A stretch of DNA of 64,000 nt, taken from contig NZ_JACCJZ010000016.1 of the NCBI RefSeq assembly GCF_013425765.1, positions 1-64,000 of the forward strand. The letters run 5' to 3'. Every line of letters begins with the position of its first letter. The first letter of the stretch is position 1. This DNA is from Luteimonas deserti. GTDB lineage: Bacteria; Pseudomonadota; Gammaproteobacteria; Xanthomonadales; Xanthomonadaceae. Below, piece after piece: positions 20,135-30,077 of the stretch. The position numbers and the translations under genes were made by a program. Under the pieces are notes generated by a model that was not told where the DNA came from, did no database searches, and saw only the letters and a program-made list of their open reading frames with translations.

Positions 20135-22303
20135 CTACATGCGTTGCACGCCGTGCACGACCGGGAGCCGGCGGGTCTTGCGGATCACGTCGGCGAGGTG
20201 CTTGCGCCCCTTGACCTCGATCGAGAAGCGGATCGCGGCGATCGTGCTGTCGCGTTCGAGGTAGTCGACGCCGTCGATGTTGGAATGCGCGCGCGCGATC
20301 GCGGCCGCGACCTGGGCCAGCACGCCCGGGTGGTTCTCCACCTCGATACGCAGTGCGACGCTGTAATCGCCGACCACCTCGCGGTCCCAGTCGATCGACA
20401 CCCACCGCTCCGGCGATTTGCGGAATTCGGCGACGTTGGGACAGTCCATGCGGTGCACCACGATGCCGCGCCCGGTCGTGTGGTAACCCATGATGTCGTC
20501 GCCCGGGATCGGCGCGCAGCAGTTGGCGAACGTAATCACGCCGCGCTCGTCGCCGCGGATGCGGATGGTCTCCCCGGGCCTGGCCATCTGTCCCTTGGCC
20601 TGCGCACCTTCCTGCGGCGCCAGCGCCAGCGCGACCTGTGCCGGCATCCAGTTGCCGAGCGCGATGTCGGCCATCAGGGCTTCGAGACGCGGATAGCGGG
20701 CTTCCGCGAGATAGGCATCGAGACGCTCCTGCGGCAACCGGTCCAGCGATGTGCCCAGCAGCTCCAGCGCGCGATCGAGCATGCGATGACCGAGCTGCAC
20801 CGCGTCCTCGTGCTGCAGGTATTTGAGCTGCGCGCGGATCGCGGTGCGCGCCTTGCCCGTCACCACGAACTCCAGCCATTGCGGGCGCGGCGCCGAGGAC
20901 TTCGCGGTGACGATCTCCACCCGCTGCCCGCTGGCGAGCACGGTCCGCAGGGGCACCAGCTTGCCGTCCACGCGCGCGGCCACCGTCTGGTTGCCGATGT
21001 CCGTGTGCACCGCGTATGCGAAATCCAGCGCAGTCGAGTTGCGCGGCAACGACATGATGTCGCCCTTGGGCGTGAACAGGTACACCTCGTCGGGAAACAG
21101 ATCGACCTTGACGTTCTCGAGGAACTCCAGCGACGAGCCGGTGGCGCGTTGTGACTCGAGCAGCCCTGCGATCCACGAATGCGCGCGAGACTGCGCACTG
21201 TTGGGGCCTTCGCCGCCGTGCTTGTAGGCCCAGTGGGCTGCGATGCCGCGCTCGGCGATGAGGTCCATTTCCTCGGTGCGGATCTGCACCTCGATCGGCG
21301 CGCCGTACGGTCCGAACAGCACTGTGTGCAGCGACTGGTAGCCGTTGGCCTTGGGAATGGCGATGAAATCGCGGAAGCGGCCGTCGAGCGGCTTGAACAC
21401 CGAATGCGCGATGCCGAGCGCGTGATAGCAGTCGGCGGCCGAGCCCACGATGATCCGGTAGCCGAAGACGTCCATGACCTGGGTGAAGGTTTTCCCCTCG
21501 CCCTGCATCTTGTTGTAGATGCTCCAGGGTGATTTCACCCGACCGACCAGCCGGTACTGCAGGCCCGCGCTGGTGAGCCGCTGCGCCAGCTGGGCCTCGA
21601 TGCTGGCCAGCGCCTCGCGGCGCACCAGAGGCTGGTTGCGGATGCGCTTTTCGAGCACGGTGTGCCGGATCGGGTGCAGCGCATGGAAACCGAGATCCTG
21701 CAGCTCGGCCTTGATCTTGTTCATGCCCAGGCGCTGGGCGATGGGCGCGTAGACCTCCAGTGTCTCGCGCGCGATGCGCTCGCGCGCCGGCCCCGGCTGG
21801 GCACCCAGTGTGCGCATGTTGTGCAGGCGGTCGGCCAGCTTGATCAGGATCACGCGCAGATCGCGTGCCATCGCCAGCATCATCTTGCGGAAGCTCTCGG
21901 CATCGGCTTCCTGGCGGCTGCTGAAATTGAGCTTGTCGAGCTTGGTCACACCCTCGACGAGCTCGGCCACGGTTTCGCCGAACGCCTCGGACAGCAGGTC
22001 GCGGGTGAGCGGTGTGTCCTCGATGGTGTCGTGCAGGATCGCGGCGACCAGCGTCTCCACGTCCACCTTCTGCTCGGCGAGCACGCCGGCCACGGCGACC
22101 GGATGGGTGATGTAGGGCTCACCCGACTTGCGCGTCTGGCCGGCGTGAGCGGACGCGCCCACGGCCCAGGCGCGACGCAGGCGCGCGCGCTGATCGGCGG
22201 GAAGATAGAGCGTGGCGCGCTCGAACTCGCGGACGTAGCCCGGCAGCGCCTCGTCGCCGGGCACGTCGGGCTCCAGGAGGCTGGCGGTGTGCGCTGGCGT
22301 CAT
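20135..22303 (-). CDS. spoT: Bifunctional (p)ppGpp synthetase/hydrolase SpoT
   Basis: 722 residues. The HD hydrolase domain is intact (ILHDTIEDT, His91-Asp92), with further ligands in KLADRLHNMRT. Next come the synthetase domain (GYRIIVGSAADCYHALG; NGYQSLHT; EVQIRTEEMD), a TGS domain (FTPKGDIMSLPRNSTALDFA), and a C-terminal ACT domain. It sets alarmone levels in the stringent response. It follows rpoZ, as in E. coli. The intact HD motif argues for SpoT rather than RelA. Confidence 0.97.
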   Translation of the reverse strand: MTPAHTASLLEPDVPGDEALPGYVREFERATLYLPADQRARLRRAWAVGASAHAGQTRKSGEPYITHPVAVAGVLAEQKVDVETLVAAILHDTIEDTPLTRDLLSEAFGETVAELVEGVTKLDKLNFSSRQEADAESFRKMMLAMARDLRVILIKLADRLHNMRTLGAQPGPARERIARETLEVYAPIAQRLGMNKIKAELQDLGFHALHPIRHTVLEKRIRNQPLVRREALASIEAQLAQRLTSAGLQYRLVGRVKSPWSIYNKMQGEGKTFTQVMDVFGYRIIVGSAADCYHALGIAHSVFKPLDGRFRDFIAIPKANGYQSLHTVLFGPYGAPIEVQIRTEEMDLIAERGIAAHWAYKHGGEGPNSAQSRAHSWIAGLLESQRATGSSLEFLENVKVDLFPDEVYLFTPKGDIMSLPRNSTALDFAYAVHTDIGNQTVAARVDGKLVPLRTVLASGQRVEIVTAKSSAPRPQWLEFVVTGKARTAIRAQLKYLQHEDAVQLGHRMLDRALELLGTSLDRLPQERLDAYLAEARYPRLEALMADIALGNWMPAQVALALAPQEGAQAKGQMARPGETIRIRGDERGVITFANCCAPIPGDDIMGYHTTGRGIVVHRMDCPNVAEFRKSPERWVSIDWDREVVGDYSVALRIEVENHPGVLAQVAAAIARAHSNIDGVDYLERDSTIAAIRFSIEVKGRKHLADVIRKTRRLPVVHGVQRM

Positions 22304-22388
22304 CCCCGAAGCCTACGGGCCTGGTCGACATTTGGGAACCACGTCGCACGCGCGCGGATACGGCCAGTTCCGGGCACCGGATACGCGA

Positions 22389-22410
22389 CGGCCCCGCGAA
22401 GGCGGGGCCG
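22389..22410 (-). other. GC-rich hairpin between rpoZ and spoT
   Basis: 9-bp stem CGGCCCCGC/GCGGGGCCG with a 4-base loop. No T run follows on either strand, so it is not a standard terminator. It may attenuate transcription or protect an mRNA end. Confidence 0.45.
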
Positions 22411-22454
22411 CTGGCAACGCATGGCGCGACGGACGAGGCCGTCGCTCGGGACGC

Positions 22455-22757
22455 TTACAGATCGTCGCCCTTCGCCATGTCCTCGTCGGCGACCACTTCG
22501 GCCGCAGCCCATTCCAGCGCCTCGCGCTCCTTGCGCTCGCGCTCGGACTTGTCGACGGCATCGATGAACGGCTGGTCGATGCGGCGTGCGGCAATCTCGC
22601 GCAGCGCCAGTACCGTCGGCTTGTCGTCGTTCTCGCTGTTGTCGAGCTGCGACTCGACGCCGTTGGCGAGCTGGCGCGCGCGCTTGGCGGCCATCATGAC
22701 CAGCTCGAAGCGGTTGTCGACGACTTCCAGGCAATCTTCTACGGTGATGCGGGCCAT
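22455..22757 (-). CDS. rpoZ: RNA polymerase omega subunit
   Basis: 100 residues starting [20 protein letters not shown], the invariant omega signature, with AAKRARQL following. It helps assemble and stabilise RNA polymerase and forms part of a ppGpp site, which suits its position beside spoT. The gene order gmk-rpoZ-spoT is conserved in gammaproteobacteria. The acidic C-terminal tail is longer than the conserved core. Confidence 0.97.
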   Translation of the reverse strand: MARITVEDCLEVVDNRFELVMMAAKRARQLANGVESQLDNSENDDKPTVLALREIAARRIDQPFIDAVDKSERERKEREALEWAAAEVVADEDMAKGDDL

Positions 22758-22894
22758 ACGGGCTCCCGGCGACCGGCTCGGCCGCGCGAATCAGGAAAAG
22801 GGGTCGACCATGGTACGGCCCCGCACAGGGGCACGCAAGCGCCCGCCCGAAAAATCAATGACTTGCCCTGCTCGGCCTGGGCGTCGTGGGTGCG

Positions 22895-23554
22895 TCAGGC
22901 ACCCGACAACAGACGACCGATCAATCCGCCGTGGCGCAGGGTCTGGCGCTCCCGACGCAGGCGGCTCGCGCGGAAGATCGCGCACATGTCGGCCACGGCG
23001 GTCTCGAAATGCTCGTTGACGACCACATAGTCGAACTCGCCGTAGTGCGACATCTCCTCCTGCGCCGCGGCGAGGCGCTGGGCCATGACCGCCTCGCTGT
23101 CCTGGCCCCGCTTGCGCATGCGCTGGTCGAGGGCCTCGCGAGACGGCGGCAGGATGAACACGCTCACCGCATCGGGCACCTTCTGCCGCACCTGGCGCGC
23201 GCCCTGCCAGTCGATCTCCAGCAGCACGTCCTTGCCCGCCGCGAGCTGCGGCTCGACCGACTGCCGCGCGGTGCCCTTCCAGTCACCGTGGACCAGGGCG
23301 TGCTCGAAGAACTCCCCGGAATCGATCATCTGCTGGAACACGTCCTTGCCCACGAAGTGGTAGTGCTCGGCATGGCGCTCGCCCGGACGGGCCAGCCGCG
23401 ACGTGAAGGAAATCGACAGCGCGATGTCGGCGTCGTGCGCGAGGCAGGCGTTGACGATGCTCGACTTCCCCGCGCCGGACGGTGCGGCGACGATGAACAG
23501 CGTGCCGCGCATCGGCGGCGCGCTCGCGGAAACCTGGGGTTCGGAAGGCGTCAC
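22895..23554 (-). CDS. gmk: Guanylate kinase
   Basis: 219 residues; converts GMP to GDP. P-loop APSGAGKSS near residue 24, then the GMP-binding region (SFTSRLARPGERHAEHYHFV) and DWQGARQVR. Two starts are possible: GTG at 23554, which has GGAG 6 bases upstream and is used here, or ATG at 23512, which lacks a ribosome site but would give the usual (M)RGTLFIV start. It lies about 140 bases upstream of rpoZ. Confidence 0.95.
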   Translation of the reverse strand: MTPSEPQVSASAPPMRGTLFIVAAPSGAGKSSIVNACLAHDADIALSISFTSRLARPGERHAEHYHFVGKDVFQQMIDSGEFFEHALVHGDWKGTARQSVEPQLAAGKDVLLEIDWQGARQVRQKVPDAVSVFILPPSREALDQRMRKRGQDSEAVMAQRLAAAQEEMSHYGEFDYVVVNEHFETAVADMCAIFRASRLRRERQTLRHGGLIGRLLSGA

Positions 23555-23618
23555 GCCGGTCTCCGACGCTCGGAAGGCCGCGCATCGTACCGTTTTACGC
23601 CCGCCGCCGCTGGACCCC

Positions 23619-24479
23619 TTACTCGATGTTCTGGACCTGCTCGCGGATCTGGTCGATCAGCACCTTGAGCTCGACCGCCGCCTGGGAACTGCGCCGGTCG
23701 ACCGATTTCGAACCGAGGGTGTTGGCTTCACGGTTGAATTCCTGCAACAGGAAATCCAGACGCCGCCCAACCGGCTCGCGCTGGGCGAGCACTCTCCGGA
23801 TCTCGACGATGTGGCTGTCGAGCCGGTCGAGCTCCTCGTCCACGTCGAGCTTCTGCAGCCACAGCACGAGTTCCTGTTCCATGCGCCCCGGGTCGACCGG
23901 ATGCGGCAGTTCATCGAGCCTGGCCTGCAGCTTGGCGCGCTGACCCTGCCCGATGGCCGGCATCAACGCGCGTACTTCGGCCGCGATCGCGGCGATGCCG
24001 TCGACCCGCTCCAGGATCGCGGCGACCAGCTTGGCGCCTTCCCGCTCACGGGCCGTGACGAACTGCTCGAGCACCGTGTCCAGCAGCGCGAGCGCCTCGG
24101 CCTGCAGGGCCACCGGATCGACGCCGCGCGACTGCAGCACACCGGGAAACTGCAGCAGATCGGTCAGGCTCGCGCGCAGCTCGGGAAAGCTGCCACGCAA
24201 ATCGCCGGCCAGCCCCTGCAGCTGCGCCAGCATCGCGCGGTTGATCTGCAGTTCGCCGCCGCCCTCGACCGCGCGCAGGCGCAGGCCCAGTTCGACCTTG
24301 CCACGCGAGACCCGGGCCGCCACCCGTTCGCGCAGGGCCGGTTCCACCGAACGCAGCTCGTCGGGCATGCGCGTGCCCAGCTCGAGGAAGCGGTGGTTCA
24401 CCGCACGTACTTCGCACGCCAGCGTGCCCCATTCGGTGCTGCGCTCGCCGGATGCGAAAGCGGTCATGCTGCGGATCAT
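23619..24479 (-). CDS. yicC: YicC-family endoribonuclease
   Basis: 286 residues starting [20 protein letters not shown], the family's hallmark N-terminus, with [12 protein letters not shown] following and the conserved C-terminus [19 protein letters not shown]. YicC proteins have been described as endoribonucleases involved in small-RNA turnover. Length matches the family. It starts about 100 bases from the divergent rph gene, another RNA-processing enzyme, and lies upstream of gmk. Confidence 0.93.
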   Translation of the reverse strand: MIRSMTAFASGERSTEWGTLACEVRAVNHRFLELGTRMPDELRSVEPALRERVAARVSRGKVELGLRLRAVEGGGELQINRAMLAQLQGLAGDLRGSFPELRASLTDLLQFPGVLQSRGVDPVALQAEALALLDTVLEQFVTAREREGAKLVAAILERVDGIAAIAAEVRALMPAIGQGQRAKLQARLDELPHPVDPGRMEQELVLWLQKLDVDEELDRLDSHIVEIRRVLAQREPVGRRLDFLLQEFNREANTLGSKSVDRRSSQAAVELKVLIDQIREQVQNIE

Positions 24480-24550
24480 GCGGTCGGCCACTGCAGAAAA
24501 CGGCGGACGAGTATGCCTGACCGCCCGGACCGGGCGCGGCCCGACCGCGG

Positions 24551-24556
24551 TAGAAT
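24551..24556 (+). promoter_or_regulatory. Candidate -10 box for rph
   Basis: TAGAAT lies 26 bases before the rph ATG, leaving a short leader. No clear -35 hexamer is visible 17 bases upstream. Confidence 0.4.
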
Positions 24557-24582
24557 GCGCTGCCGTTTTGCGGCGATCGCCC

Positions 24583-25311
24583 ATGTCCGAGTTCTCCCGT
24601 CCCGATGGCCGCGCGCCCGACCAGCTGCGTGAGGTGCGTTTCGAACGCGGCTACACGCGCCATGCCGAGGGCTCGGTTCTGGTGAGCTTCGGCCAGACCC
24701 GCGTGCTGTGCACCGCCAGCGTCGAGAACCGCGTACCGGCGTTTCTGCGCGGCAAGGGCGAGGGCTGGGTGACCGCGGAGTACGGCATGCTGCCGCGTGC
24801 CACCAACACCCGCAACGATCGCGAGGCCGCGCGCGGCAAGCAGGGTGGCCGCACGCTGGAGATCCAGCGTCTGATCGGCCGCAGCCTGCGCGCCTGCGTC
24901 GACCGCAAGGCCCTGGGCGAGCGGACCATCACCCTCGACTGCGACGTGCTGCAGGCCGACGGCGGCACCCGCACCGCGGCGATCACCGGCGCTTACGTCG
25001 CCCTCGTCGATGCGATCGCCGTGCTGCGCGCGCGCCGCGACATCAGCCGCGATCCCGTGCATGGCGCGATCGCCGCGGTGTCGGTGGGCATCTACCGCGG
25101 CGTGCCGGTGCTCGATCTCGACTATGCCGAGGACAGCGACTGCGATACGGACATGAACATCGTCATGAACGACGGCGGCGGCTTCATCGAGGTCCAGGGC
25201 ACGGCCGAAGGCCACGCGTTCCGGCGCACCGAGATGGACGCGATGATGCAGCTGGCCGAAACCGGCGTCGCCCGGCTCGTCACCCTGCAGCGCGAGGCGA
25301 TCGCGGGATGA
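24583..25311 (+). CDS. rph: Ribonuclease PH
   Basis: 242 residues; phosphorolytic 3' exonuclease that trims tRNA and other RNA ends. Visible hallmarks are [20 protein letters not shown], the phosphate-binding region [15 protein letters not shown], and [15 protein letters not shown] with its catalytic aspartates. The ATG at 24583 gives the expected family length. The stop overlaps the ATG of the following VOC gene, then rdgB; the rph-rdgB-hemW order is common in this group. Confidence 0.96.
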   Translation: MSEFSRPDGRAPDQLREVRFERGYTRHAEGSVLVSFGQTRVLCTASVENRVPAFLRGKGEGWVTAEYGMLPRATNTRNDREAARGKQGGRTLEIQRLIGRSLRACVDRKALGERTITLDCDVLQADGGTRTAAITGAYVALVDAIAVLRARRDISRDPVHGAIAAVSVGIYRGVPVLDLDYAEDSDCDTDMNIVMNDGGGFIEVQGTAEGHAFRRTEMDAMMQLAETGVARLVTLQREAIAG

Positions 25312-25700
25312 CGCGGCGCATCGCGTTGACCACGCTGCTGGTGGCGGATTACGACGCGGCCATCGAGTGGTACACGCGTGCGCTGGGCTTCCGGGTGTTC
25401 GAGGATCGCCCGCTCGGTGAAGGCAAGCGCTGGGTGCGCATCGGCCCGGGCGATGCGGAGGCTGCATCGCTGCTGCTGGCGCAGCCCGCCAACGAGGCCC
25501 AGCGCGCGCGCGTCGGCGACCAGACCGGTGGCCGGGTCGACCACTTTCTCTATACCGACGATTTCCAGCGCGACCACGCGGCGATGACCGCCGCCGGTGT
25601 GACCTTTCTCGAAACGCCGCGCCACGAGCCCTACGGCACCGTCGCCGTATTCCTCGATCTCTACGGCACCAGATGGGATCTGCTGGAGCCCGCGCCATGA
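25308..25700 (+). CDS. VOC (glyoxalase/bleomycin-resistance) family protein
   Basis: 130 residues in the vicinal-oxygen-chelate fold: [19 protein letters not shown] at the N-terminus, and a second half ending [20 protein letters not shown]. It overlaps rph at its start (ATGA) and rdgB at its end, so it is co-translated with both. The substrate is unknown; VOC proteins range from lactoylglutathione lyases to antibiotic-binding proteins. Metal ligands are only partly recognisable. Confidence 0.85.
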   Translation: MTRRIALTTLLVADYDAAIEWYTRALGFRVFEDRPLGEGKRWVRIGPGDAEAASLLLAQPANEAQRARVGDQTGGRVDHFLYTDDFQRDHAAMTAAGVTFLETPRHEPYGTVAVFLDLYGTRWDLLEPAP

Positions 25701-26302
25701 ACACGCTCGTCCTGGCCAGCGGCAACGCCGGCAAGCTCGAAGAACTGCGCGCGATGCTGGCCGACCTTCCATTGACGATCGTGCCGCAGCGCGAGCTGGG
25801 CGTGGACGACGTGCCCGAGACCGGCACCACCTTCGTCGAGAATGCGTTGATCAAGGCGCGGCACGCATCGCAGGTCACCGGCCTGCCGGCACTGGCCGAC
25901 GACTCCGGTCTGATCGTCGATGCGCTGGGCGGCGCGCCCGGTCTCCACAGCGCGCGCTACGCCGGCAGTCCCACCGACGATGCCGCCAACAACGCCAAAC
26001 TGCTGCGGGCGCTCGACGGCTTGCCCGAGGCGCAACGCACGGCGCGGTTCTACGCGGTGATCGTGCTGCTGCGCCACGCCGAGGACCCGCAGCCGTTGAT
26101 CGCCGAAGGCACCTGGGCAGGTCGCATCCTGGACGCGCCGCGCGGCCGCAATGGCTTCGGCTACAACCCGGTGTTCCTCGATCCCGCGCGCGGGCTGTCG
26201 GCGGCAGAGATGGCGCCGGAGCAGAAGAACCGGATCAGCCACCGCGCACTGGCGCTGCAGTCGCTGCGCGACCGGTTGGCGTCGTCGGGCCTGCCCGGCT
26301 GA
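25697..26302 (+). CDS. rdgB: Non-canonical purine NTP pyrophosphatase RdgB
   Basis: 201 residues. The Ham1/ITPase signature is clear: LASGNAGKLEEL at the start, ADDSGLIVDALGGAPG, and GRNGFGYNPVFLDP. It removes dITP, XTP and similar nucleotides so that they are not incorporated. Start overlaps the VOC stop (ATGA). It is followed 58 bases later by hemW. Confidence 0.96.
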   Translation: MNTLVLASGNAGKLEELRAMLADLPLTIVPQRELGVDDVPETGTTFVENALIKARHASQVTGLPALADDSGLIVDALGGAPGLHSARYAGSPTDDAANNAKLLRALDGLPEAQRTARFYAVIVLLRHAEDPQPLIAEGTWAGRILDAPRGRNGFGYNPVFLDPARGLSAAEMAPEQKNRISHRALALQSLRDRLASSGLPG

Positions 26303-26360
26303 GCGATCGTCGCCGCGCGCACTCCGCCCGCCGCCCACAGCCCTTCGTCCCCTCGTTCCG

Positions 26361-27518
26361 ATGCTGATTCCGCCGCCCCTGTCGCTGTATGTGCACCTGC
26401 CCTGGTGCGTGCGCAAGTGCCCCTACTGCGACTTCAATTCGCACGAGTTCAGGGGCGGCACGCCGCCGTTCGACGCCTACGTCGACGCGCTGCTCGCCGA
26501 TCTCGACCAAGACCTGCCACTGGTCTGGGGCCGCAGCGTGCACAGCGTGTTCTTCGGCGGCGGCACGCCGAGCCTGTTTCCGGCCGACGCGATCGAGCGG
26601 ATTCTGCAGGGCGCATCCGCGCGGCTGCGCTTCACGCCGGAGGCCGAGATCACGCTGGAGACCAATCCCGGCACAGCCGAACACGGCCGCTTCGAGGACT
26701 ACAGGCGCGCCGGCGTGAACCGGATCAGTTTCGGCATCCAGACCTTCGACGACGCCACGTTGAAGACGCTCGGCCGCATCCACGACGGTGCGCAGGCGTC
26801 CGCCGCGGTCGCGCTGGCCCGCGACGCCGGCTTCGACAACTTCAACCTGGATCTGATGTACGCGCTGCCCGGCCAGACCCTGGCGATGGCGGAAGACGAT
26901 GTGATGCGTGCGATCGAGCTTGCGCCGACGCACATCTCGCACTACCAGCTCACGCTCGAGCCCAACACGGTGTTCGCCGCGCGCCCGCCGGGCGGGATTC
27001 CCGACGACGATCTCGCCTGGGACATGCAGGAGCGCTGCCAGGCGCTGCTGGCCGACGCCGGGTACGCGCAGTACGAGGTGTCCGCGTATGCGCGCGCAGG
27101 GCGGCAATGCGCGCACAACCTCAACTACTGGCGCTTCGGCGACTACCTGGGGATCGGCGCCGGCGCGCACGGCAAGCTCACGCTGGGAAGCGAGCAGGCC
27201 ATCGCACGGCGCTGGAAACAGAAGCATCCAACCGCCTGGCTCGCCACGGCGGGGACGCCGGCGTCGATCGGCGGCGACGAGCGCATCGCGCCCGAGCGCC
27301 GTCCCTTCGAATACATGCTCAATGCCTTGCGCCTGGCGGAAGGGTTCACGCTCGCCGCGTTCGAAGCGCGTACCGGGCTGCCGGGCGACGCCATCCACGC
27401 GCGCCTCGCCGTCGCGGTCGACGCCGGGTGGCTGCATCTCGAGGGTGATCGTGTCGTGCCGACGCCGTTGGGGCAACGCTTCACCAACGATGTCGTGGCG
27501 CTGTTTCTGGAGGATTGA
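26361..27518 (+). CDS. hemW: Radical SAM heme chaperone HemW
   Basis: 385 residues. The radical-SAM cluster motif is WCVRKCPYCDFNSH, followed by FFGGGTPSL, which binds SAM, and the HemW-specific C-terminal domain (LNYWRFGDYLGIGAGAHGK). Once annotated as oxygen-independent coproporphyrinogen oxidase, the family is now thought to deliver heme, and it lacks HemN's extra N-terminal region here. Last gene of the rph cluster. Confidence 0.94.
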   Translation: MLIPPPLSLYVHLPWCVRKCPYCDFNSHEFRGGTPPFDAYVDALLADLDQDLPLVWGRSVHSVFFGGGTPSLFPADAIERILQGASARLRFTPEAEITLETNPGTAEHGRFEDYRRAGVNRISFGIQTFDDATLKTLGRIHDGAQASAAVALARDAGFDNFNLDLMYALPGQTLAMAEDDVMRAIELAPTHISHYQLTLEPNTVFAARPPGGIPDDDLAWDMQERCQALLADAGYAQYEVSAYARAGRQCAHNLNYWRFGDYLGIGAGAHGKLTLGSEQAIARRWKQKHPTAWLATAGTPASIGGDERIAPERRPFEYMLNALRLAEGFTLAAFEARTGLPGDAIHARLAVAVDAGWLHLEGDRVVPTPLGQRFTNDVVALFLED

Positions 27519-27785
27519 CACCGCACCCCATCGCGCGCGACCGGAGCGGATGCCGCATAAGCACATCTGCGTGATCCCTGGAGCGTTCAGGGCAGGCAGG
27601 CGTGGCGAACGCGTCGGGAGCTTCGCAGCGCCGGCACAGGTGGGTCGGGACCGGGGCGGCACGGCGCCCCTTTCCGGGCAATCGCGTCTTCCGGCGCTCG
27701 TGATCCGGATGGGCTCGCACGCGATGCTGGCCCCGATCCCGGCGCCGTGATAATAGTGTGACGAGTGCCCCATCCTGCGACAGGT

Positions 27786-30077
27786 ATGTCCGTCCAAGCC
27801 AGCGCGTCCCCGCCCCGATCGCTCGCCGCTTGCGGGCTTCCTTCGCGCGTGCGGCGGACGCTCGAACGGGCGCTTGCGATGGTGTCCGAGGAGCTGGATC
27901 ACCCGCTCAATGCGCTGCTGCACGAGTTCGAGCAGGAGCTCTTCCGGCTGGCGGACCAGGCCCGCAACCCGGGTGTCGGGTCGGGCCACATGGCCACCCT
28001 CCGTGCCTTCCGCGTCAACCGGGCGGACCTGGTGCCGCGCTTTCTCATGGCGCTCGAGAGTTCGCTGGCGGCCGTGCGCAGTCCGGCACTGCCCGTGGCT
28101 CGCACCTCCGCCCAGGAGACCTCGCGAGCGGCGGGGTTCGGCGCCTTGAGCCTGGTCGACAACGCCGTGATGGACGAGGACACCGTGCTGCGCGAGATCG
28201 CCGCGCGCCAGGAAGGTCGCGCCAACCTGTCGCTGCATCTGCTCGGCCAGCGCTTCGGCGTGCTCGCCGGCGCACCCGCCTTCGACGGCGAGCGCCTGCC
28301 GCTCGGTCCGCAATGCGTCTGCCGCGCGCTGGAGACAGCTGCCAAGGCGCTGGAGATCGAGCACGATGCCCGGCTGCTGCTCTACCGGATCTTCGACCGC
28401 GAGGTGATGGCCGGCTATGCGCGCGTGCTCGAGCGGCTCGATGCCCAGCTTGCCGACAGCGGCATCCTTCCCGCACTGACCTTCGTGCCGATGCGCGTCC
28501 GTGCCACCGCCGTGGCACCGGACGAGGAACCCGCGACGACACCCGAACGCCGGCGGCCCGAGACCGTGCCCCGGCCGCAGTCTGCCAGTGGCGCGCAGCG
28601 CCCCTACACGGCGTGGGCACCGGGCGTGCAGGCCGCGGCCGAGCCGGAGGACGAAGACCACGAAGCCGCCTACCGGACGCTCCAGCAACTGATGTCGGGA
28701 CGGCGCGAGCTCCTGCGCAAGTTCAGGCCCGGCGGCGAAGCGCGGGCCCGGCTGCAGCAGCTGCCCACCGGCGATGTCTCGAGGGCGCTGCTGCAGCTGC
28801 AGACCCAGCCGCTCGCGCCGGGCAAAGCCTCGCGCAATCTTGCCGAAGTGCGCCGCTCGCTGCTCGCACAGGCACGCCAGCGCGACGGCGAGCCCGCCAC
28901 GCTGGCGCCGCAGGACGAGGACGCCTTCGAACTGCTGGGCATGCTCTACGGGCACATCGAGGACGAGATCCGCCACGAGGCGCCGGCCGCCGCGCTGGTG
29001 CGCGAACTGCAGATCCCGCTGTTGCGCGCCGCCCTCCAGGACCACTCGTTCTTCACCCGCAGGCAGCATCCCGCCCGCCAGCTGCTCAATACCGTGGCCG
29101 AGAGCGCGGCCAGCTGGCACGAGGAATCGGCGTTCGATCCGCGGGTGCAGGCGGTACTGCGCCAGGCGGTCGCCCACGTGGTGCGCAACTACGAACACGA
29201 CGTCGGCGTGTTCGAGGAAGGCAATGCCCAGGTCGAGGCGCAGCTCCAGGCGCAGGCGCGTACGGCCGAACTGCAGGAGCGGCGCCATGTCGAGGCCGCG
29301 CGCGGCAAGGAGCGTCTCGAGGCGGCCAAGCTGCGGGCGGGGGCATTGATGCGCGAGATCCTCGGCGACCAGCGCCTGCCACGCTTCTCGCGCGCGCTGC
29401 TCGACCAGGCCTGGGCCGATGTGCTCACCCTGACCCTGCTGCGCCACGGCGAGACCTCGGACGAGTTCCGCCAGCAGCTCGGCGCAACCCGACGCATCGT
29501 CGACGCCGCGGTCTGCCCGGAGCTGCCGGCCGATCCGGAGCTCGCCACCCACGTCGAGGCCGCACTCGGCCAGGTGGGCTACCACGGCGGGGAGGCCGCG
29601 GTGATCGCCCAGCGACTCACCTGCCACCGCGCCGATGACGACGACAGCGCGGCTTCGCGCACCGAGCTGGCGCTGAAGCTGAAGGCACGCACCCGCCTGG
29701 GCGAGGACAACGACCGCGCACGCCGTCCCGCCCTGCCCCCGCGCACGCCCGAGGAACAGGCGCAGCACGAATACCTGCGGACGCTGCCCTTCGGCACCTG
29801 GATCGAGTTCACCACCAACCAGCAGGGCGACGTCGTGCGACGGCGCATGTCGTGGTTCAGTCCGATCACCGACCACGTGCTGTTCGTCAACCAGCGCGGG
29901 CAGCGCAGCGGCGAGCAATCGCTCGATGCGGTCGCGCGACTGATGGCGTCGGGCAACGCGCGCGTCGTCACCCAGGACCGCGGCCATCTGGTCGACCGGG
30001 CCTGGCAGGCCGCGGTGAGCGCGCTGCGCAGCTTCGCCGGGCGCGGCGAAGCCAACGCATCCGGAGCCCCCGCATGA
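27786..30077 (+). CDS. DUF1631 family protein
   Basis: About 763 residues; a large soluble protein, mainly helical, with many Leu/Arg/Glu-rich stretches and a coiled coil around residues 470-530. A low-complexity segment near residues 240-280 separates two halves. The C-terminal 120 residues look like a small beta barrel (PFGTWIEFTTNQQGDVVRR; SWFSPITDHVLFVNQRG) reminiscent of a PilZ-type fold. It overlaps the following PilZ gene (ATGA), which suggests joint function, perhaps in c-di-GMP signalling. Start choice between 27765 (GTG) and 27786 (ATG) is uncertain. No enzymatic motif is known to me. Confidence 0.8.
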   Translation: MSVQASASPPRSLAACGLPSRVRRTLERALAMVSEELDHPLNALLHEFEQELFRLADQARNPGVGSGHMATLRAFRVNRADLVPRFLMALESSLAAVRSPALPVARTSAQETSRAAGFGALSLVDNAVMDEDTVLREIAARQEGRANLSLHLLGQRFGVLAGAPAFDGERLPLGPQCVCRALETAAKALEIEHDARLLLYRIFDREVMAGYARVLERLDAQLADSGILPALTFVPMRVRATAVAPDEEPATTPERRRPETVPRPQSASGAQRPYTAWAPGVQAAAEPEDEDHEAAYRTLQQLMSGRRELLRKFRPGGEARARLQQLPTGDVSRALLQLQTQPLAPGKASRNLAEVRRSLLAQARQRDGEPATLAPQDEDAFELLGMLYGHIEDEIRHEAPAAALVRELQIPLLRAALQDHSFFTRRQHPARQLLNTVAESAASWHEESAFDPRVQAVLRQAVAHVVRNYEHDVGVFEEGNAQVEAQLQAQARTAELQERRHVEAARGKERLEAAKLRAGALMREILGDQRLPRFSRALLDQAWADVLTLTLLRHGETSDEFRQQLGATRRIVDAAVCPELPADPELATHVEAALGQVGYHGGEAAVIAQRLTCHRADDDDSAASRTELALKLKARTRLGEDNDRARRPALPPRTPEEQAQHEYLRTLPFGTWIEFTTNQQGDVVRRRMSWFSPITDHVLFVNQRGQRSGEQSLDAVARLMASGNARVVTQDRGHLVDRAWQAAVSALRSFAGRGEANASGAPA

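Noticed and set aside
22389..22410. GC-rich hairpin as terminator of rpoZ
   Set aside because: No T run on either side; kept only as a hairpin feature.
26235..29987. 1250-codon open frame on the minus strand antisense to rdgB, hemW and DUF1631
   Set aside because: Very high GC makes stops rare in antisense frames. The translated sequence has no recognisable domain, and the plus-strand genes are clearly real.
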